From NCBI RefSeq assembly GCF_014696925.1, contig NZ_JACJQY010000016.1:37534-101533 (forward strand): a stretch of 64,000 nucleotides of DNA, in the 5' to 3' direction. Source of the DNA: Phormidium tenue FACHB-1050. GTDB lineage: Bacteria; Cyanobacteriota; Cyanobacteriia; Pseudanabaenales; Pseudanabaenaceae. Each line of letters begins with the position of its first letter. Position 1 is the stretch's first letter. The notes below the pieces were generated by a model that did not search any database, was not told where the DNA came from, and was given only the letters and a program-made list of their open reading frames with translations. Made by a program: the position numbers and the translations under genes. Below are positions 52,853-60,538 of the stretch, in pieces.

Positions 52853-52953
52853 ATACCAATTCACGAAAGTGTAGCAACACTTTTGTGAATTGGTATTAAT
52901 CCAGTAAGGGTTTTAAAAACAAAAAATGGCGTAGCCATTTTTTGTTTTGGTAT
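52853..52953. repeat. MITE-like element, family B, copy 3
   Basis: ATACCAATTCACGAAAGTGT at the left, TTGGTAT at the right, with both family hairpins. Confidence 0.85.
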
Positions 52954-53053
52954 AACCAATTTTGCCCGATTGCTTGACTTAACGAGCAGTTGCCTTACAA
53001 AACTTCAATTCAGCTATTTGCGCGATCGCTTCTTTGAACTATATTCTTAGAGC

Positions 53054-53584
53054 ATGATGACAAACTACCGACCACCCAAAAGATGGCTGTATCCCATCGG
53101 AAAATTGTCCAAACTTGCGGCTGCGATCGCCCTCGCTGCATTTGCCTATATTCCTACTTCCGCAAAAGCTGAAACCTATATTAATAACCGTACCTGTCCT
53201 GCGGACTTTCCGAGCTTAAGTAAAGCTCTAGCTAAGGATTTACCAGACTATCTCAATCGCGTTTACAGTCGCTTAAGGATTAAACGCGAGGTGATGACCA
53301 TCAGTCAGCCAGAGCTAGAGCCTTTGCCCCTTGCCCCCGATCAAGCCAGCGATCGCCTACCGCAACAGATATTTCTATCGATCTTAGAAAGACAAACGGG
53401 TAAAACCGAAACATCACAGCGAGCTTACTGGTTATTTGTAGTTCCTACTTCTAACGGTTGGCGGCTAGCGATCGCCTTTATGCGAGTCGGACAAGCGCCG
53501 CCTGTGGATGTCAGTGATGCGGCGATCGCTGATGCGGCGAATAAGTGGTTACGAGACTATTGCGATCCTCGGTATAAACTCTAG
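53054..53584 (+). CDS. Exported protein of unknown function
   Basis: 176 residues. The start has a basic stretch (NYRPPKRWLYPIGKLSK) then a hydrophobic core AAAIALAAFAYIPTSAKA, with a signal-peptidase site likely after AKA. The mature part has CPADFPSL, PDYLNRVYSRLRIKRE, and a C-terminal WLRDYCDPRYKL. The two cysteines may form a disulphide in the periplasm. Similar short exported proteins occur in cyanobacteria, with no function I can name. It lies 44 bases upstream of a flavoprotein gene in the same orientation. Confidence 0.78.
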   Translation: MMTNYRPPKRWLYPIGKLSKLAAAIALAAFAYIPTSAKAETYINNRTCPADFPSLSKALAKDLPDYLNRVYSRLRIKREVMTISQPELEPLPLAPDQASDRLPQQIFLSILERQTGKTETSQRAYWLFVVPTSNGWRLAIAFMRVGQAPPVDVSDAAIADAANKWLRDYCDPRYKL

Positions 53585-53587
53585 GAT

Positions 53588-53616
53588 AATAAATGTCGGC
53601 TTCGCCGACATTTATT
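53588..53616. repeat. Hairpin between the exported protein and the flavoprotein gene
   Basis: AATAAATGTCGGC pairs with GCCGACATTTATT. An in-frame ATG at 53593 falls inside it and is not a credible start. Confidence 0.75.
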
Positions 53617-53628
53617 AGTTTGAAAATT

Positions 53629-55224
53629 ATGTCTTTATTTGAAACTGTGCGATCGCAAATGCCTATGGAAGTTCCATCGCAGTTAGAACGCATGGATGCT
53701 TTTTGGAAAAGTTATCGTCAAGGTGATCAAGCGATCGCCAAAGTAGTCCATACATCTCAGGAAAAGTTAGGCGACAAAGATTTTGATGCGATCGTCTGTG
53801 GTGGCACATTGGGCATATTTATCGGCTGTGCATTGCAGCGTCGAGGCTGGCAGGTGGCGATTATTGAACAGGGGACATTACGGGGTAGGGCGCAGGAATG
53901 GAATATTTCCCGCAAGGAATTAAACGCATTTTTAGAATTAGATTTACTCACAGAAGCAGAACTAGAAAAGGCGATCGCGACTGTTTATAATCCTGCGAGA
54001 GTTGGCTTTCAAGGTGGAAAAGATCTCTGGGTGCGGGATATTCTCAATATTGGCGTTGATCCTGTTTATCTATTGGAAGTTCTGAAACAAAAGTTTTTAG
54101 ATGCTGGTGGCAAGTTATTAGAACAAACTGGATTTAAACAGGCGATCGCCTACGCTGACGGTGTGTCTGTAGAAGTTGCTCTCACCGATGGCGGCCCCTC
54201 TCCCAAAGAGGGAGAGGGGAACAAGAAAATTACTGGACGATTATTACTGGATGTGATGGGGCATTTCTCGCCGATCGCCAAGCAAGCGCGATCGCTAACA
54301 CAGGGCAACATCAAACCCGATGGAGTCTGTATGGTGGTGGGAAGTTGTGCGAAGGGAATGCCCGATAAATCCTATGGCGATTTGATTTACAGCTTTACGC
54401 CGATTCAAAATCAATGTCAGTATTTTTGGGAAGCTTTTCCAGCTAAAGATGGTAGAACTACTTATATGTTTACCTATGTGGATGCCGAACCACAACGTCC
54501 TAGTTTTGCTCAATTGATGGAAGACTATCTATTTTGGTTACCGAAATATCAGGAAATAGAACTTAGCAAACTGGAATTCCAACGAGTTCTCTTTGGCTTC
54601 TTTCCATCTTACAAACAAAATCCTTTGCAAACACCTTGGGATCGAATTTTGCAAGTGGGTGATAGCTCAGGGATGCAATCTCCGCTTAGTTTTGGTGGTT
54701 TTGGAGCGATGGTGCGGCATTTACCACGCTTAACTGATGGAATTAATACAGCGCTGCATCATGACTTATTGTCCAAAGAAAATCTGCGATCGCTACAGCC
54801 CTATCAGCCAAATCTGTCGGTAACTTGGCTATTCCAAAAATCGATGAGTGTTGCTGTCAATCAACAAATCGAAAGCGATCGCATTAACTATTTGCTAGGT
54901 GTAACGTTTACGGCAATGGAGAAACTAGGCGATCGGGTTCTCTATCCATTTTTGCAAGATGTAGTACAGTTCGTTCCCCTCGCCCAAACGATGCTTGCGA
55001 TGTCTATCGCCGATCCTGTACTAGTTTTAAAGATCATGCAACAGGTGGGCATTCCCACCTTACTAGATTGGCTAAAGCATTATCTAGGATTAGGCGCATA
55101 CAGCTTTTTAAATCAACTTGGGCAAAAAATAGAACCTGCGATCGTCAATCTTCTACCTGAACAAGAATATCAATGGCAACGTCAGCTTGACGCATGGCAC
55201 TACGGTTCAGGTGGCGACTATTAA
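53629..55224 (+). CDS. FAD-dependent oxidoreductase, CruA/CruP lycopene cyclase-like
   Basis: 531 residues from ATG at 53629. The Rossmann flavin site is FDAIVCGGTLGIFIGCAL with ...VAIIEQG, about 45 residues in. Later blocks are LLLDVMGHFSPIAKQAR, FEAF-like WEAFPAKDGRTTYMFTYVD, FGFFPSYKQNPLQTPWDRI and VGDSSGMQSPLSFGGFG. These match the CruA/CruP group of carotenoid cyclases. The length is closer to CruP than to CruA (about 640). CruP lacks clear cyclase activity in some studies and may be a desaturase-related or oxidative-stress enzyme. A short family D-like remnant (PSPKEGEGN) is in frame at about residues 190-198. Start chosen because the upstream ATG is in a hairpin. Confidence 0.8.
   Translation: MSLFETVRSQMPMEVPSQLERMDAFWKSYRQGDQAIAKVVHTSQEKLGDKDFDAIVCGGTLGIFIGCALQRRGWQVAIIEQGTLRGRAQEWNISRKELNAFLELDLLTEAELEKAIATVYNPARVGFQGGKDLWVRDILNIGVDPVYLLEVLKQKFLDAGGKLLEQTGFKQAIAYADGVSVEVALTDGGPSPKEGEGNKKITGRLLLDVMGHFSPIAKQARSLTQGNIKPDGVCMVVGSCAKGMPDKSYGDLIYSFTPIQNQCQYFWEAFPAKDGRTTYMFTYVDAEPQRPSFAQLMEDYLFWLPKYQEIELSKLEFQRVLFGFFPSYKQNPLQTPWDRILQVGDSSGMQSPLSFGGFGAMVRHLPRLTDGINTALHHDLLSKENLRSLQPYQPNLSVTWLFQKSMSVAVNQQIESDRINYLLGVTFTAMEKLGDRVLYPFLQDVVQFVPLAQTMLAMSIADPVLVLKIMQQVGIPTLLDWLKHYLGLGAYSFLNQLGQKIEPAIVNLLPEQEYQWQRQLDAWHYGSGGDY
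54193..54222. repeat. Family D-like fragment within the CruP-like gene
   Basis: CCCCTCTCCC and GGGAGAGGGG around AAAGA encode PSPKEGEG in frame, the same core as the intergenic and mnmE copies. Confidence 0.7.
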
Positions 55225-55263
55225 GAATAAGTGGTGCGGCGCGAAGCGCCGCACCACTTATTC
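55225..55263. terminator. Perfect hairpin at the CruP-like gene's stop
   Basis: GAATAAGTGGTGCGGCGC (55225-55242) and exact complement (55246-55263), starting one base after the stop codon. Confidence 0.8.
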
Positions 55264-55266
55264 CCT

Positions 55267-55319
55267 AAACCCAAGAATTGAGTGGCGGCGCTTTGCGCCG
55301 CCACTCAATTCTTGGGTTT
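55267..55319. repeat. Family A palindrome
   Basis: 25-bp arms starting AAACCCAAGAATTGAGTGGC around the GC core. It sits head to tail with the previous hairpin, three bases apart. Confidence 0.8.
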
Positions 55320-55434
55320 TAAAACTTGCTTTGCTATATCAGTCTCAAAATTAGGTAATATAGCCCCATAGGTTGGAGTGTGAGTATAAAAACTTATCAT
55401 ATCCATTCAAAAATACATCTGGAGAGAAAATCCC

Positions 55435-56175
55435 TTGCGTCAGTTTGGTGTGCTTGGTCTGCCCGTACATATTCATGACAATTACCGTGATTGGCTAGCT
55501 CAGAGACTACAAGCTAGCCAAGGTACACATGTGGTCACCATTAATGCAGAAATGACCATGCAGGCTCAAAAAAATCCTGATTTGGCAAATGTAATTAAGC
55601 AGGCTGAGTTAGTTGTGCCAGATGGCTCAGGAGTTGTGCTGTATCTGCGATCTCAAGGTCAAAAGATCAACCGTTGTCCAGGAATTGAGCTATCGGAGCA
55701 GATTGTACAGGTCGCCGCCGAAAAGCAATGGCGCATTTTCTTAATCGGTGGCGCACCTAATGTTGTGGATACTGTAGTCAATATCTGGCAGCAAAAATGG
55801 ACGGATATGGCGATCGCTGGAATGCATCACGGTTATTTTGATGACATGCTCGAACAGCAAATTTGCGAACAGTTACAAAGCTCTCAACCCGAACTGATCC
55901 TTGTGGGTTTGGGAGTACCTCGTCAAGAGCTATGGATTCAAAAATATCGTTATCTATGTCCTAACGCTGTGTGGATCGGCGTGGGTGGTAGTTTTGACAT
56001 TTGGTCAGGGTTAAAAACTCGCGCTCCTGAATGGTTTAGTAATAACAATCTAGAGTGGCTATATCGGCTTTATCAAGAACCTTGGCGATGGAGAAGAATG
56101 TTGTCTCTACCGCATTTTGTCTGGTGCGTCACCAAAGATTCTCTATTCAAACCCAAGAAAGGACTCACGCAGTAG
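55435..56175 (+). CDS. WecG/TagA/CpsF-family glycosyltransferase
   Basis: 246 residues from a TTG at 55435, backed by GGAGAG nine bases upstream. Family blocks: VVTINAEMTMQAQKNPDL, VVPDGSGVVLYLR, GIELSEQIVQVAAEKQWRIFLIGG, PELILVGLGVPRQELWI, WIGVGGSFDIWSGLKTRAPEWF and NLEWLYRLYQEPWRWRR. Members add N-acetylmannosamine(uronic acid) or similar sugars to undecaprenyl-linked lipids in cell-surface polysaccharide synthesis. No other wall-polymer gene is next to it. Confidence 0.93.
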   Translation: MRQFGVLGLPVHIHDNYRDWLAQRLQASQGTHVVTINAEMTMQAQKNPDLANVIKQAELVVPDGSGVVLYLRSQGQKINRCPGIELSEQIVQVAAEKQWRIFLIGGAPNVVDTVVNIWQQKWTDMAIAGMHHGYFDDMLEQQICEQLQSSQPELILVGLGVPRQELWIQKYRYLCPNAVWIGVGGSFDIWSGLKTRAPEWFSNNNLEWLYRLYQEPWRWRRMLSLPHFVWCVTKDSLFKPKKGLTQ

Positions 56176-56202
56176 CCCTGCACTCAAGTGCGTGCAGTCT
56201 TA

Positions 56203-56316
56203 AAGCTTAAACCCGTTTCAACGGGTTGCTTAGAATTATTTAGAATTGTTATGTAGTCCACTTCAGTGGACTTAAGCTTTTAGGCAAGAACTCAAGTTCT
56301 TGCCTAAAAGCTTAAG
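56203..56316. repeat. Cluster of three hairpins after the WecG-like gene
   Basis: Small hairpins AACCCGT-ACGGGTT (about 56205-56224) and AGTCCACT-GTGGACT (about 56253-56271) precede a perfect 22-bp-arm hairpin (56271-56316, left arm CTTAAGCTTTTAGGCAAG...). Likely the end of the upstream transcript plus repeat debris. Confidence 0.65.
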
Positions 56317-56336
56317 TCCTAACACTTAAAAAGACT

Positions 56337-56732
56337 ATGCAACATCACCATACTTCGATTAAAACTGCGGATATTTTTCAGGCGATCGCTTTTTATGAGG
56401 CGTTAGGTTTTGAGGTAACTGAGCGCTTTACAGCAGGGATTACGCTAGCTTGCTGGATGAAGGGTGCAGGGACTAATCTCGAACTAATGCAAGTTCCTGA
56501 GCCAAAAAACACCCCAAATCCGTTTGGTGATGAGCATTATGTGGGGTACTATCACCTATCGTTTCATGTAGAAAATTTGCAAGTTTTTTTGCAAGATCTA
56601 GTTAATAAACTCGGCAAAGTCAAATTATTATTACCACCACGAGAACAAACCATAGGTGATCGCACCTATCAAGTAGCTTTTATCGCTGATCCCGATGGGC
56701 TTCCAATTGAGCTAATGGAAAAAAGAAATTGA
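56337..56732 (+). CDS. VOC-family (glyoxalase-like) protein
   Basis: 131 residues, a single vicinal-oxygen-chelate fold of two beta-alpha-beta3 modules. The N-terminal metal ligand is His in HHHTSIKTADI, with FYEALGFEV following. The second module has GYYHLSFHVENLQVF, and its C-terminal end is FIADPDGLPIELMEK with the Glu ligand. Enzymes of this fold include glyoxalase I, fosfomycin resistance proteins and dioxygenases; the residues do not decide which. The C-terminal DPDGLPIELME fits glyoxalase-like proteins. It stands alone between repeats. Confidence 0.88.
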   Translation: MQHHHTSIKTADIFQAIAFYEALGFEVTERFTAGITLACWMKGAGTNLELMQVPEPKNTPNPFGDEHYVGYYHLSFHVENLQVFLQDLVNKLGKVKLLLPPREQTIGDRTYQVAFIADPDGLPIELMEKRN

Positions 56733-56806
56733 AACTGCTTTGCAGTCTCATCCGAAAACACAAAATATCTACGCCATTTTGTAATTTCGTCTACACTAGC
56801 TATTAC

Positions 56807-56862
56807 AAATCCCAGAAGATGAGTGGCGGCGCAAAGCGCCGCCACTCATCTTCTGGGATTTG
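56807..56862. repeat. Family A palindrome
   Basis: AAATCCCAGAAGATGAGTGG arms around GGCGGCGCAAAGCGCCGCC, nine bases before the start of the 113-bp element at 56871. Confidence 0.8.
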
Positions 56863-56870
56863 GTTTTAAG

Positions 56871-56983
56871 TATAGCTATAGCCACCTGTATCAGGACAAA
56901 TCAAAACCCAAATAGTGTGAGGCGGCGCTTCGCGCCGCCTCACACTATTTGGGTTTTATGTCCTAACAAGAATGGCGACAGCT
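56871..56983. repeat. MITE-like element, family A, 113-bp inverted copy
   Basis: TATAGCTATAGCCACC through the same palindrome to CAAGAATGGCGACAGCT. It is the reverse complement of 36605-36717 with essentially no differences that I can see. Confidence 0.9.
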
Positions 56984-57005
56984 ATAAAAATTGCTTTGCT
57001 ATAAA

Positions 57006-57047
57006 AACCAAAAAAGCCGTCACCAATTGGTGACGGCTTTTTTGGTT
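57006..57047 (-). terminator. Terminator of rpsN
   Basis: A perfect 42-bp palindrome, AACCAAAAAAGCCGTCACCA then complement, with T-tracts on both strands. It ends eight bases from the rpsN stop. Confidence 0.92.
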
Positions 57048-57055
57048 CTCAAAAA

Positions 57056-57361
57056 CTACCAGCTAGATTTAACTACACCTGGTAACAAGCCTTGGTGAGC
57101 CATCTCACGCAAAACGTTACGGCATAAGCCAAAATCTTTGTAATAGCCACGAGGACGACCAGTAGCCCAACAACGGTTACGGTGACGGGTAGGGTTGGCG
57201 TTACGAGGAATTTGTTGGATTTCACGGTGTACAGCAACTTTTTGTTGTTGTGTCAGTTCAGGACTGGCAAACTTTTCTTTGAGTGCTTCGAGCTTAGTTG
57301 CATATTTTTCAACTAACTTAGCGCGCTTTTTTTCGCGCTCGATCATGCTTTTCTTAGCCAT
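57056..57361 (-). CDS. rpsN: 30S ribosomal protein S14
   Basis: 101 residues, the long zinc-free form: [20 protein letters not shown] at the N-terminus and [22 protein letters not shown] followed by [23 protein letters not shown] at the C-terminus. S14 helps assemble the head of the small subunit next to 16S rRNA helices. It lies alone, outside the ribosomal operons, as usual in cyanobacteria and plastids. The 57362-57788 gap upstream holds its promoter region and two MITE-like elements. Confidence 0.97.
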   Translation of the reverse strand: MAKKSMIEREKKRAKLVEKYATKLEALKEKFASPELTQQQKVAVHREIQQIPRNANPTRHRNRCWATGRPRGYYKDFGLCRNVLREMAHQGLLPGVVKSSW

Positions 57362-57449
57362 TGCGGTTCTATCAGGTGATGTAGAGGTAAAAGTCTAAAA
57401 ATTTAATACAATTCGCGACAGTTACCGATCATAACCTAAATCGTCAATT

Positions 57450-57562
57450 TATAGCCAATCTATTGAGCAATTCTCGTTATAAAAAATAATTTTTTTGAAA
57501 GTCCACCCACTGCGGGCTTTCAAAAAAATTATTTTGGTGTTTTCAATGCCGAAATTGCTATA
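57450..57562. repeat. MITE-like element, family G, copy 3
   Basis: 113 bp, TATAGCCAAT to ATTGCTATA, with an inner TTTTTTTGAAAGTCC hairpin like copy 1. It shares its right TATA with the following family A-like element. Confidence 0.75.
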
Positions 57563-57681
57563 GGCTGGTCACAAAAATTTTGGGTTTGGGTTTGCATCAA
57601 AACCAAAAGACGAGTGGCGGCGCTTCGCGCCGCCACTCGTCTTTTGGTTTTACGACCTAACAAGACTGACTACAGCCTATA
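57559..57681. repeat. MITE-like element carrying a family A palindrome
   Basis: TATAGGCTGGTC at the left and GACTACAGCCTATA at the right are inverted. Between them lies a palindrome with AAAACCAAAAGACGAGTGG arms around the GC core. Confidence 0.8.
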
Positions 57682-57788
57682 TAACTTGGCGCGATCGCGA
57701 TCGCTTCAATGAGCTAAACGCTTACACACAAATTTAGATTAATATAACTGCATAGTAAGTGACCTAAACGATTAAGCAACTTTGAGCT

Positions 57789-58817
57789 ATGACAACTGCA
57801 AACCAAGGAAATCGCTCTTTCTGGCGCTTGATCATTAACGATACAACAGGTTTTGTAGTAAAGCGTCTGGGACAAGCGATTATTGTCGTTTTAGGCGTGT
57901 CAATTTTAAGTTTTTTTGCAATTACTAAGTCCCCTGGAAATTGCTTTTCCGAACTGCGAAATAATCCTAGTACGCCTAAAAAGACCATTGAACAGTTAGA
58001 AAAGCAACTAAACTACGATAAACCTGAAATAGTGCAGTATCTCCTGTGGTTGCAAAATACTTTAGGTGGTGATTTAGGAGTACGTTGTCAAGGCTTAGCA
58101 CCTGTCACACCACTTATTGTCGAACGTGCTGGCAATACATTGATAATGTCGCTTGCTTCCTTATTCACGACATGGCTTTTGGCAATACCGCTCGGTATTT
58201 ACAGCGCCGTTAAACAAAATACTTTGAGCGATCGCCTGATCCAAATAGTGAGCTATGCAACGCAGGGTTTCCCTAGCTTTGTATTGGCAATCTTATTGTT
58301 AATGTTGGCACAAAATACAGGCTGGTTTCCTGTAGGCGGTATGACTAGCATCGATTTTGCCGATCTCTCACCCTTTGGTAAGTTTCTCGATATTAGCCAT
58401 CACATGATCTTGCCCATTTTGACTTTGACAGTAGTTAGCTTTGCAGGATTGCAAAGGATTATGCGCGGTAGTTTGCTAGATGTATTGCGGCAAGACTACA
58501 TCAAAACAGCCCGTGCCAAGGGGTTACCTGAGAATAAGGTAATCTATGTCCATGCTCTCCGCAATGCCATCAATCCTTTAATTACTTTGTTGGGATTTGA
58601 GTTTGGGGGATTACTAGGTGGAGCATTTATTACAGAGTTCTTTTTTAGCTGGCCGGGATTAGGCAAGTTATTGCTAGATGCAACCAAAGAAAAAGACACG
58701 AATCTAGTCATGGCAGGACTAATGCTGGGAACTTTGATGTTAGTAGTCGGTAATCTCATTGGCGACTTATTGCTTAAGGCTGTCGATCCACGGATCAAGC
58801 TTGATGACATGGAATAA
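57789..58817 (+). CDS. ABC transporter permease, DppB/OppB type
   Basis: 342 residues, six helices. The N-terminus has VVKRLGQAIIVVLGVSILSFFA, the first helix of the peptide/nickel permease group, then a long periplasmic loop (CFSELRNNPSTPKK...). The cytoplasmic EAA loop is DYIKTARAKGLPENKVIYVHALRNA (about 236-260), where the ATPase docks. The binding protein, second permease and ATPases are not adjacent, so it depends on genes elsewhere. Peptides or metal-peptide complexes are the usual substrates of this subfamily. Confidence 0.92.
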   Translation: MTTANQGNRSFWRLIINDTTGFVVKRLGQAIIVVLGVSILSFFAITKSPGNCFSELRNNPSTPKKTIEQLEKQLNYDKPEIVQYLLWLQNTLGGDLGVRCQGLAPVTPLIVERAGNTLIMSLASLFTTWLLAIPLGIYSAVKQNTLSDRLIQIVSYATQGFPSFVLAILLLMLAQNTGWFPVGGMTSIDFADLSPFGKFLDISHHMILPILTLTVVSFAGLQRIMRGSLLDVLRQDYIKTARAKGLPENKVIYVHALRNAINPLITLLGFEFGGLLGGAFITEFFFSWPGLGKLLLDATKEKDTNLVMAGLMLGTLMLVVGNLIGDLLLKAVDPRIKLDDME

Positions 58818-58846
58818 AATCTATAAAGTGTCGCTTATGGTTAGCA

Positions 58847-59506
58847 ATGTTTCCTTTACATGATGACAATCCCACCCAAGATACTTCTGTAGTTGTCTAT
58901 GCGTTGATTTTGGTGAATGTGCTGATTTTTGGATATCAGGTCAGTTTGCCAAACTTTCAACTTGGTGAATGGCTAGACAATTGGGCTTTAGTTCCAAAGG
59001 AATTAATTGCTAACCCTTCAAAAGAAGCGATCGCTTTATTCTCATCGCAATTTCTCCATGCCAGTATCTTCCATTTAGTTGGGAACATGTGGTTTCTCTA
59101 TCTATTTGGGAATAATATCGAAGATCAACTTGGGCATTGGAAGTTTTTATTTTTCTACTTGCTTTGTGGAGTTGTGGCAGGACTGGTGCAGGTAATCACA
59201 GCCCCCACATCGCTAGTGCCAATGGTGGGTGCTAGTGGAGCAATATCAGGTGTAATGGGTGCATATCTGATTAGATTTCCGCGTGCAAGGATTTTGAGTC
59301 TAGTATTTTTAGGGATTTTTATAACTGCGATTCCTATTCCTGCGGCTGTGTTTTTAGGTTTATGGATTGCAGGACAAACTGTTTATGCAGCAATGGCAAA
59401 TCCCAATTTACCAGGGGTGGCTTATTTCGCTCATATTAGCGGTTTTGTAATTGGCACGATCGCCATGCTTTTACTCTCAAGGCTTTCTAAAGATTCTAAA
59501 GAATAG
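58847..59506 (+). CDS. Rhomboid-family intramembrane serine protease
   Basis: 219 residues with six helices. The catalytic Ser is in GASGAISGVMGAYL (about residues 128-141) on helix 4, and the catalytic His is in YFAHISGFVIG (about 194-204) on helix 6. The loop-1 region HASIFHLVGNMWFLYLFGNNIED carries the His and Asn that form the oxyanion environment. Its job is cleavage of membrane-protein helices; the substrate is unknown. It follows the permease gene with 29 bases between and may be co-transcribed. Confidence 0.94.
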   Translation: MFPLHDDNPTQDTSVVVYALILVNVLIFGYQVSLPNFQLGEWLDNWALVPKELIANPSKEAIALFSSQFLHASIFHLVGNMWFLYLFGNNIEDQLGHWKFLFFYLLCGVVAGLVQVITAPTSLVPMVGASGAISGVMGAYLIRFPRARILSLVFLGIFITAIPIPAAVFLGLWIAGQTVYAAMANPNLPGVAYFAHISGFVIGTIAMLLLSRLSKDSKE

Positions 59507-59540
59507 TAACAACGAGTAGGCTATCCCTATGTGAATTATT

Positions 59541-59612
59541 TATAAGACATAAAACCCAAGAATCGAGTGGCGGCGCTTCGCGCCGCCACTCGATTCTTGG
59601 GTTTTGGTTCGT
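59541..59612. repeat. Family A palindrome
   Basis: GACATAAAACCCAAGAATCG and its complement around GGCGGCGCTTCGCGCCGCC, with the GACATAAAACCC flank typical of the family. Confidence 0.8.
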
Positions 59613-59681
59613 ACTAGCTAAATCTTTTTTTGTTATAGAAGTTTATTTGGGGTGAGAAAAGCAAAAAGTAAATATCAATAA

Positions 59682-59713
59682 AAATACGGTAACTTCACGG
59701 GAATACCGTATTT
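59682..59713. promoter_or_regulatory. Dyad upstream of the Crp-family regulator
   Basis: AAATACGGTA (59682-59691) and TACCGTATTT (59704-59713) are perfect inverted repeats with a 12-base spacer, about 65 bases before the regulator ATG. A TACAAT at 59721 may be the -10 box. The spacing suits a dimeric regulator, perhaps the product of the gene itself. Confidence 0.5.
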
Positions 59714-59776
59714 AGTAAGATACAATACTCTTCAACGTAATACAAATAAATCTACTGTTTGTCGATAGGGTATCTG

Positions 59777-60349
59777 ATGATTTATCTTGCAAAGACTACT
59801 GGGCTTACCTATAAGCGTCGTGAAATGCTGCCCCGCAAAACTAACTATCTCTGGAAAATTGAGTCTGGGGTGGTGCGATCGCTAACGTGGAATGAGGATG
59901 GTCAAGTAATTTGCTCAGGGTTATGGACTGAGGGTGATCTCATTGGCAGTGAGTTGTCACAATTATTTCCTTACGAAATGGAATGCTTAACTGATGTGCA
60001 GCTAACCGAAATTCCGCGATCGCATTGGGGAGATTATGTTGAGTCAATTATTCGCCGCAATCAAACCAGTGAGTTTTTGTTAAAGATTGCCCATAGTCGA
60101 GCTAAGGATGAGGCTTTAAGGCTGTTATTAGCTTGGCTAACCGATCGCTTTGGTGAAGAGGATCATCGCCATGGCAAGTTAATCACTCTGCAATTAACAC
60201 ATCAAGAACTTGCGGAATTAATTGGTTCTACTCGCGTTACGGTCACACGCATTATCAATGATCTTGAGAAGATGGGTTTCTTATCTCGTAAAGGACGCAA
60301 GCTCAGATTTTTGGCGGAGTCTACTGAGCAATGGCACTATGAGATTTAA
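59777..60349 (+). CDS. Crp/Fnr-family transcriptional regulator
   Basis: 190 residues from ATG at 59777, with AGGG upstream; an in-frame TTG at 59759 is less likely. The N-terminal part is a compact cyclic-nucleotide-like jelly roll, with LWKIESGVVRSLTWNEDG and GDLIGSEL. The Arg-Ser pair that binds cAMP is not evident. The C-terminal winged helix-turn-helix has LTHQELAELIGSTRVTVTRI, typical of Crp/NtcA-type DNA recognition, and ends GRKLRFLAE. Effector and regulon are unknown. A clean dyad lies in front of the gene. Confidence 0.9.
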   Translation: MIYLAKTTGLTYKRREMLPRKTNYLWKIESGVVRSLTWNEDGQVICSGLWTEGDLIGSELSQLFPYEMECLTDVQLTEIPRSHWGDYVESIIRRNQTSEFLLKIAHSRAKDEALRLLLAWLTDRFGEEDHRHGKLITLQLTHQELAELIGSTRVTVTRIINDLEKMGFLSRKGRKLRFLAESTEQWHYEI

Positions 60350-60360
60350 TAAAAGCCTCT

Positions 60361-60507
60361 ATAGGCGTTTCAGAAAGGTCAAACATCATAGCCAACTCAA
60401 CCTCTTTAACACAAAGTATTTCACACGCTTTAGACCTCCGAGGCTGAAATTCTCGCTAGTCAAGCATTTTAAGCATTACAGCCAGAATTTCTTCCCGAAA
60501 CGCCTAT
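60361..60507. repeat. MITE-like element with TATAGGCGTTTC ends
   Basis: Perfect 11-bp ends ATAGGCGTTTC and GAAACGCCTAT, 147 bp overall. Preceded by T, it begins TATAG like families A, E and G. The frame that runs through it (60222-60584) is not a real gene. Confidence 0.75.
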
Positions 60508-60538
60508 TGAGTCAAAAAATTAATTCACTACATTTTTT

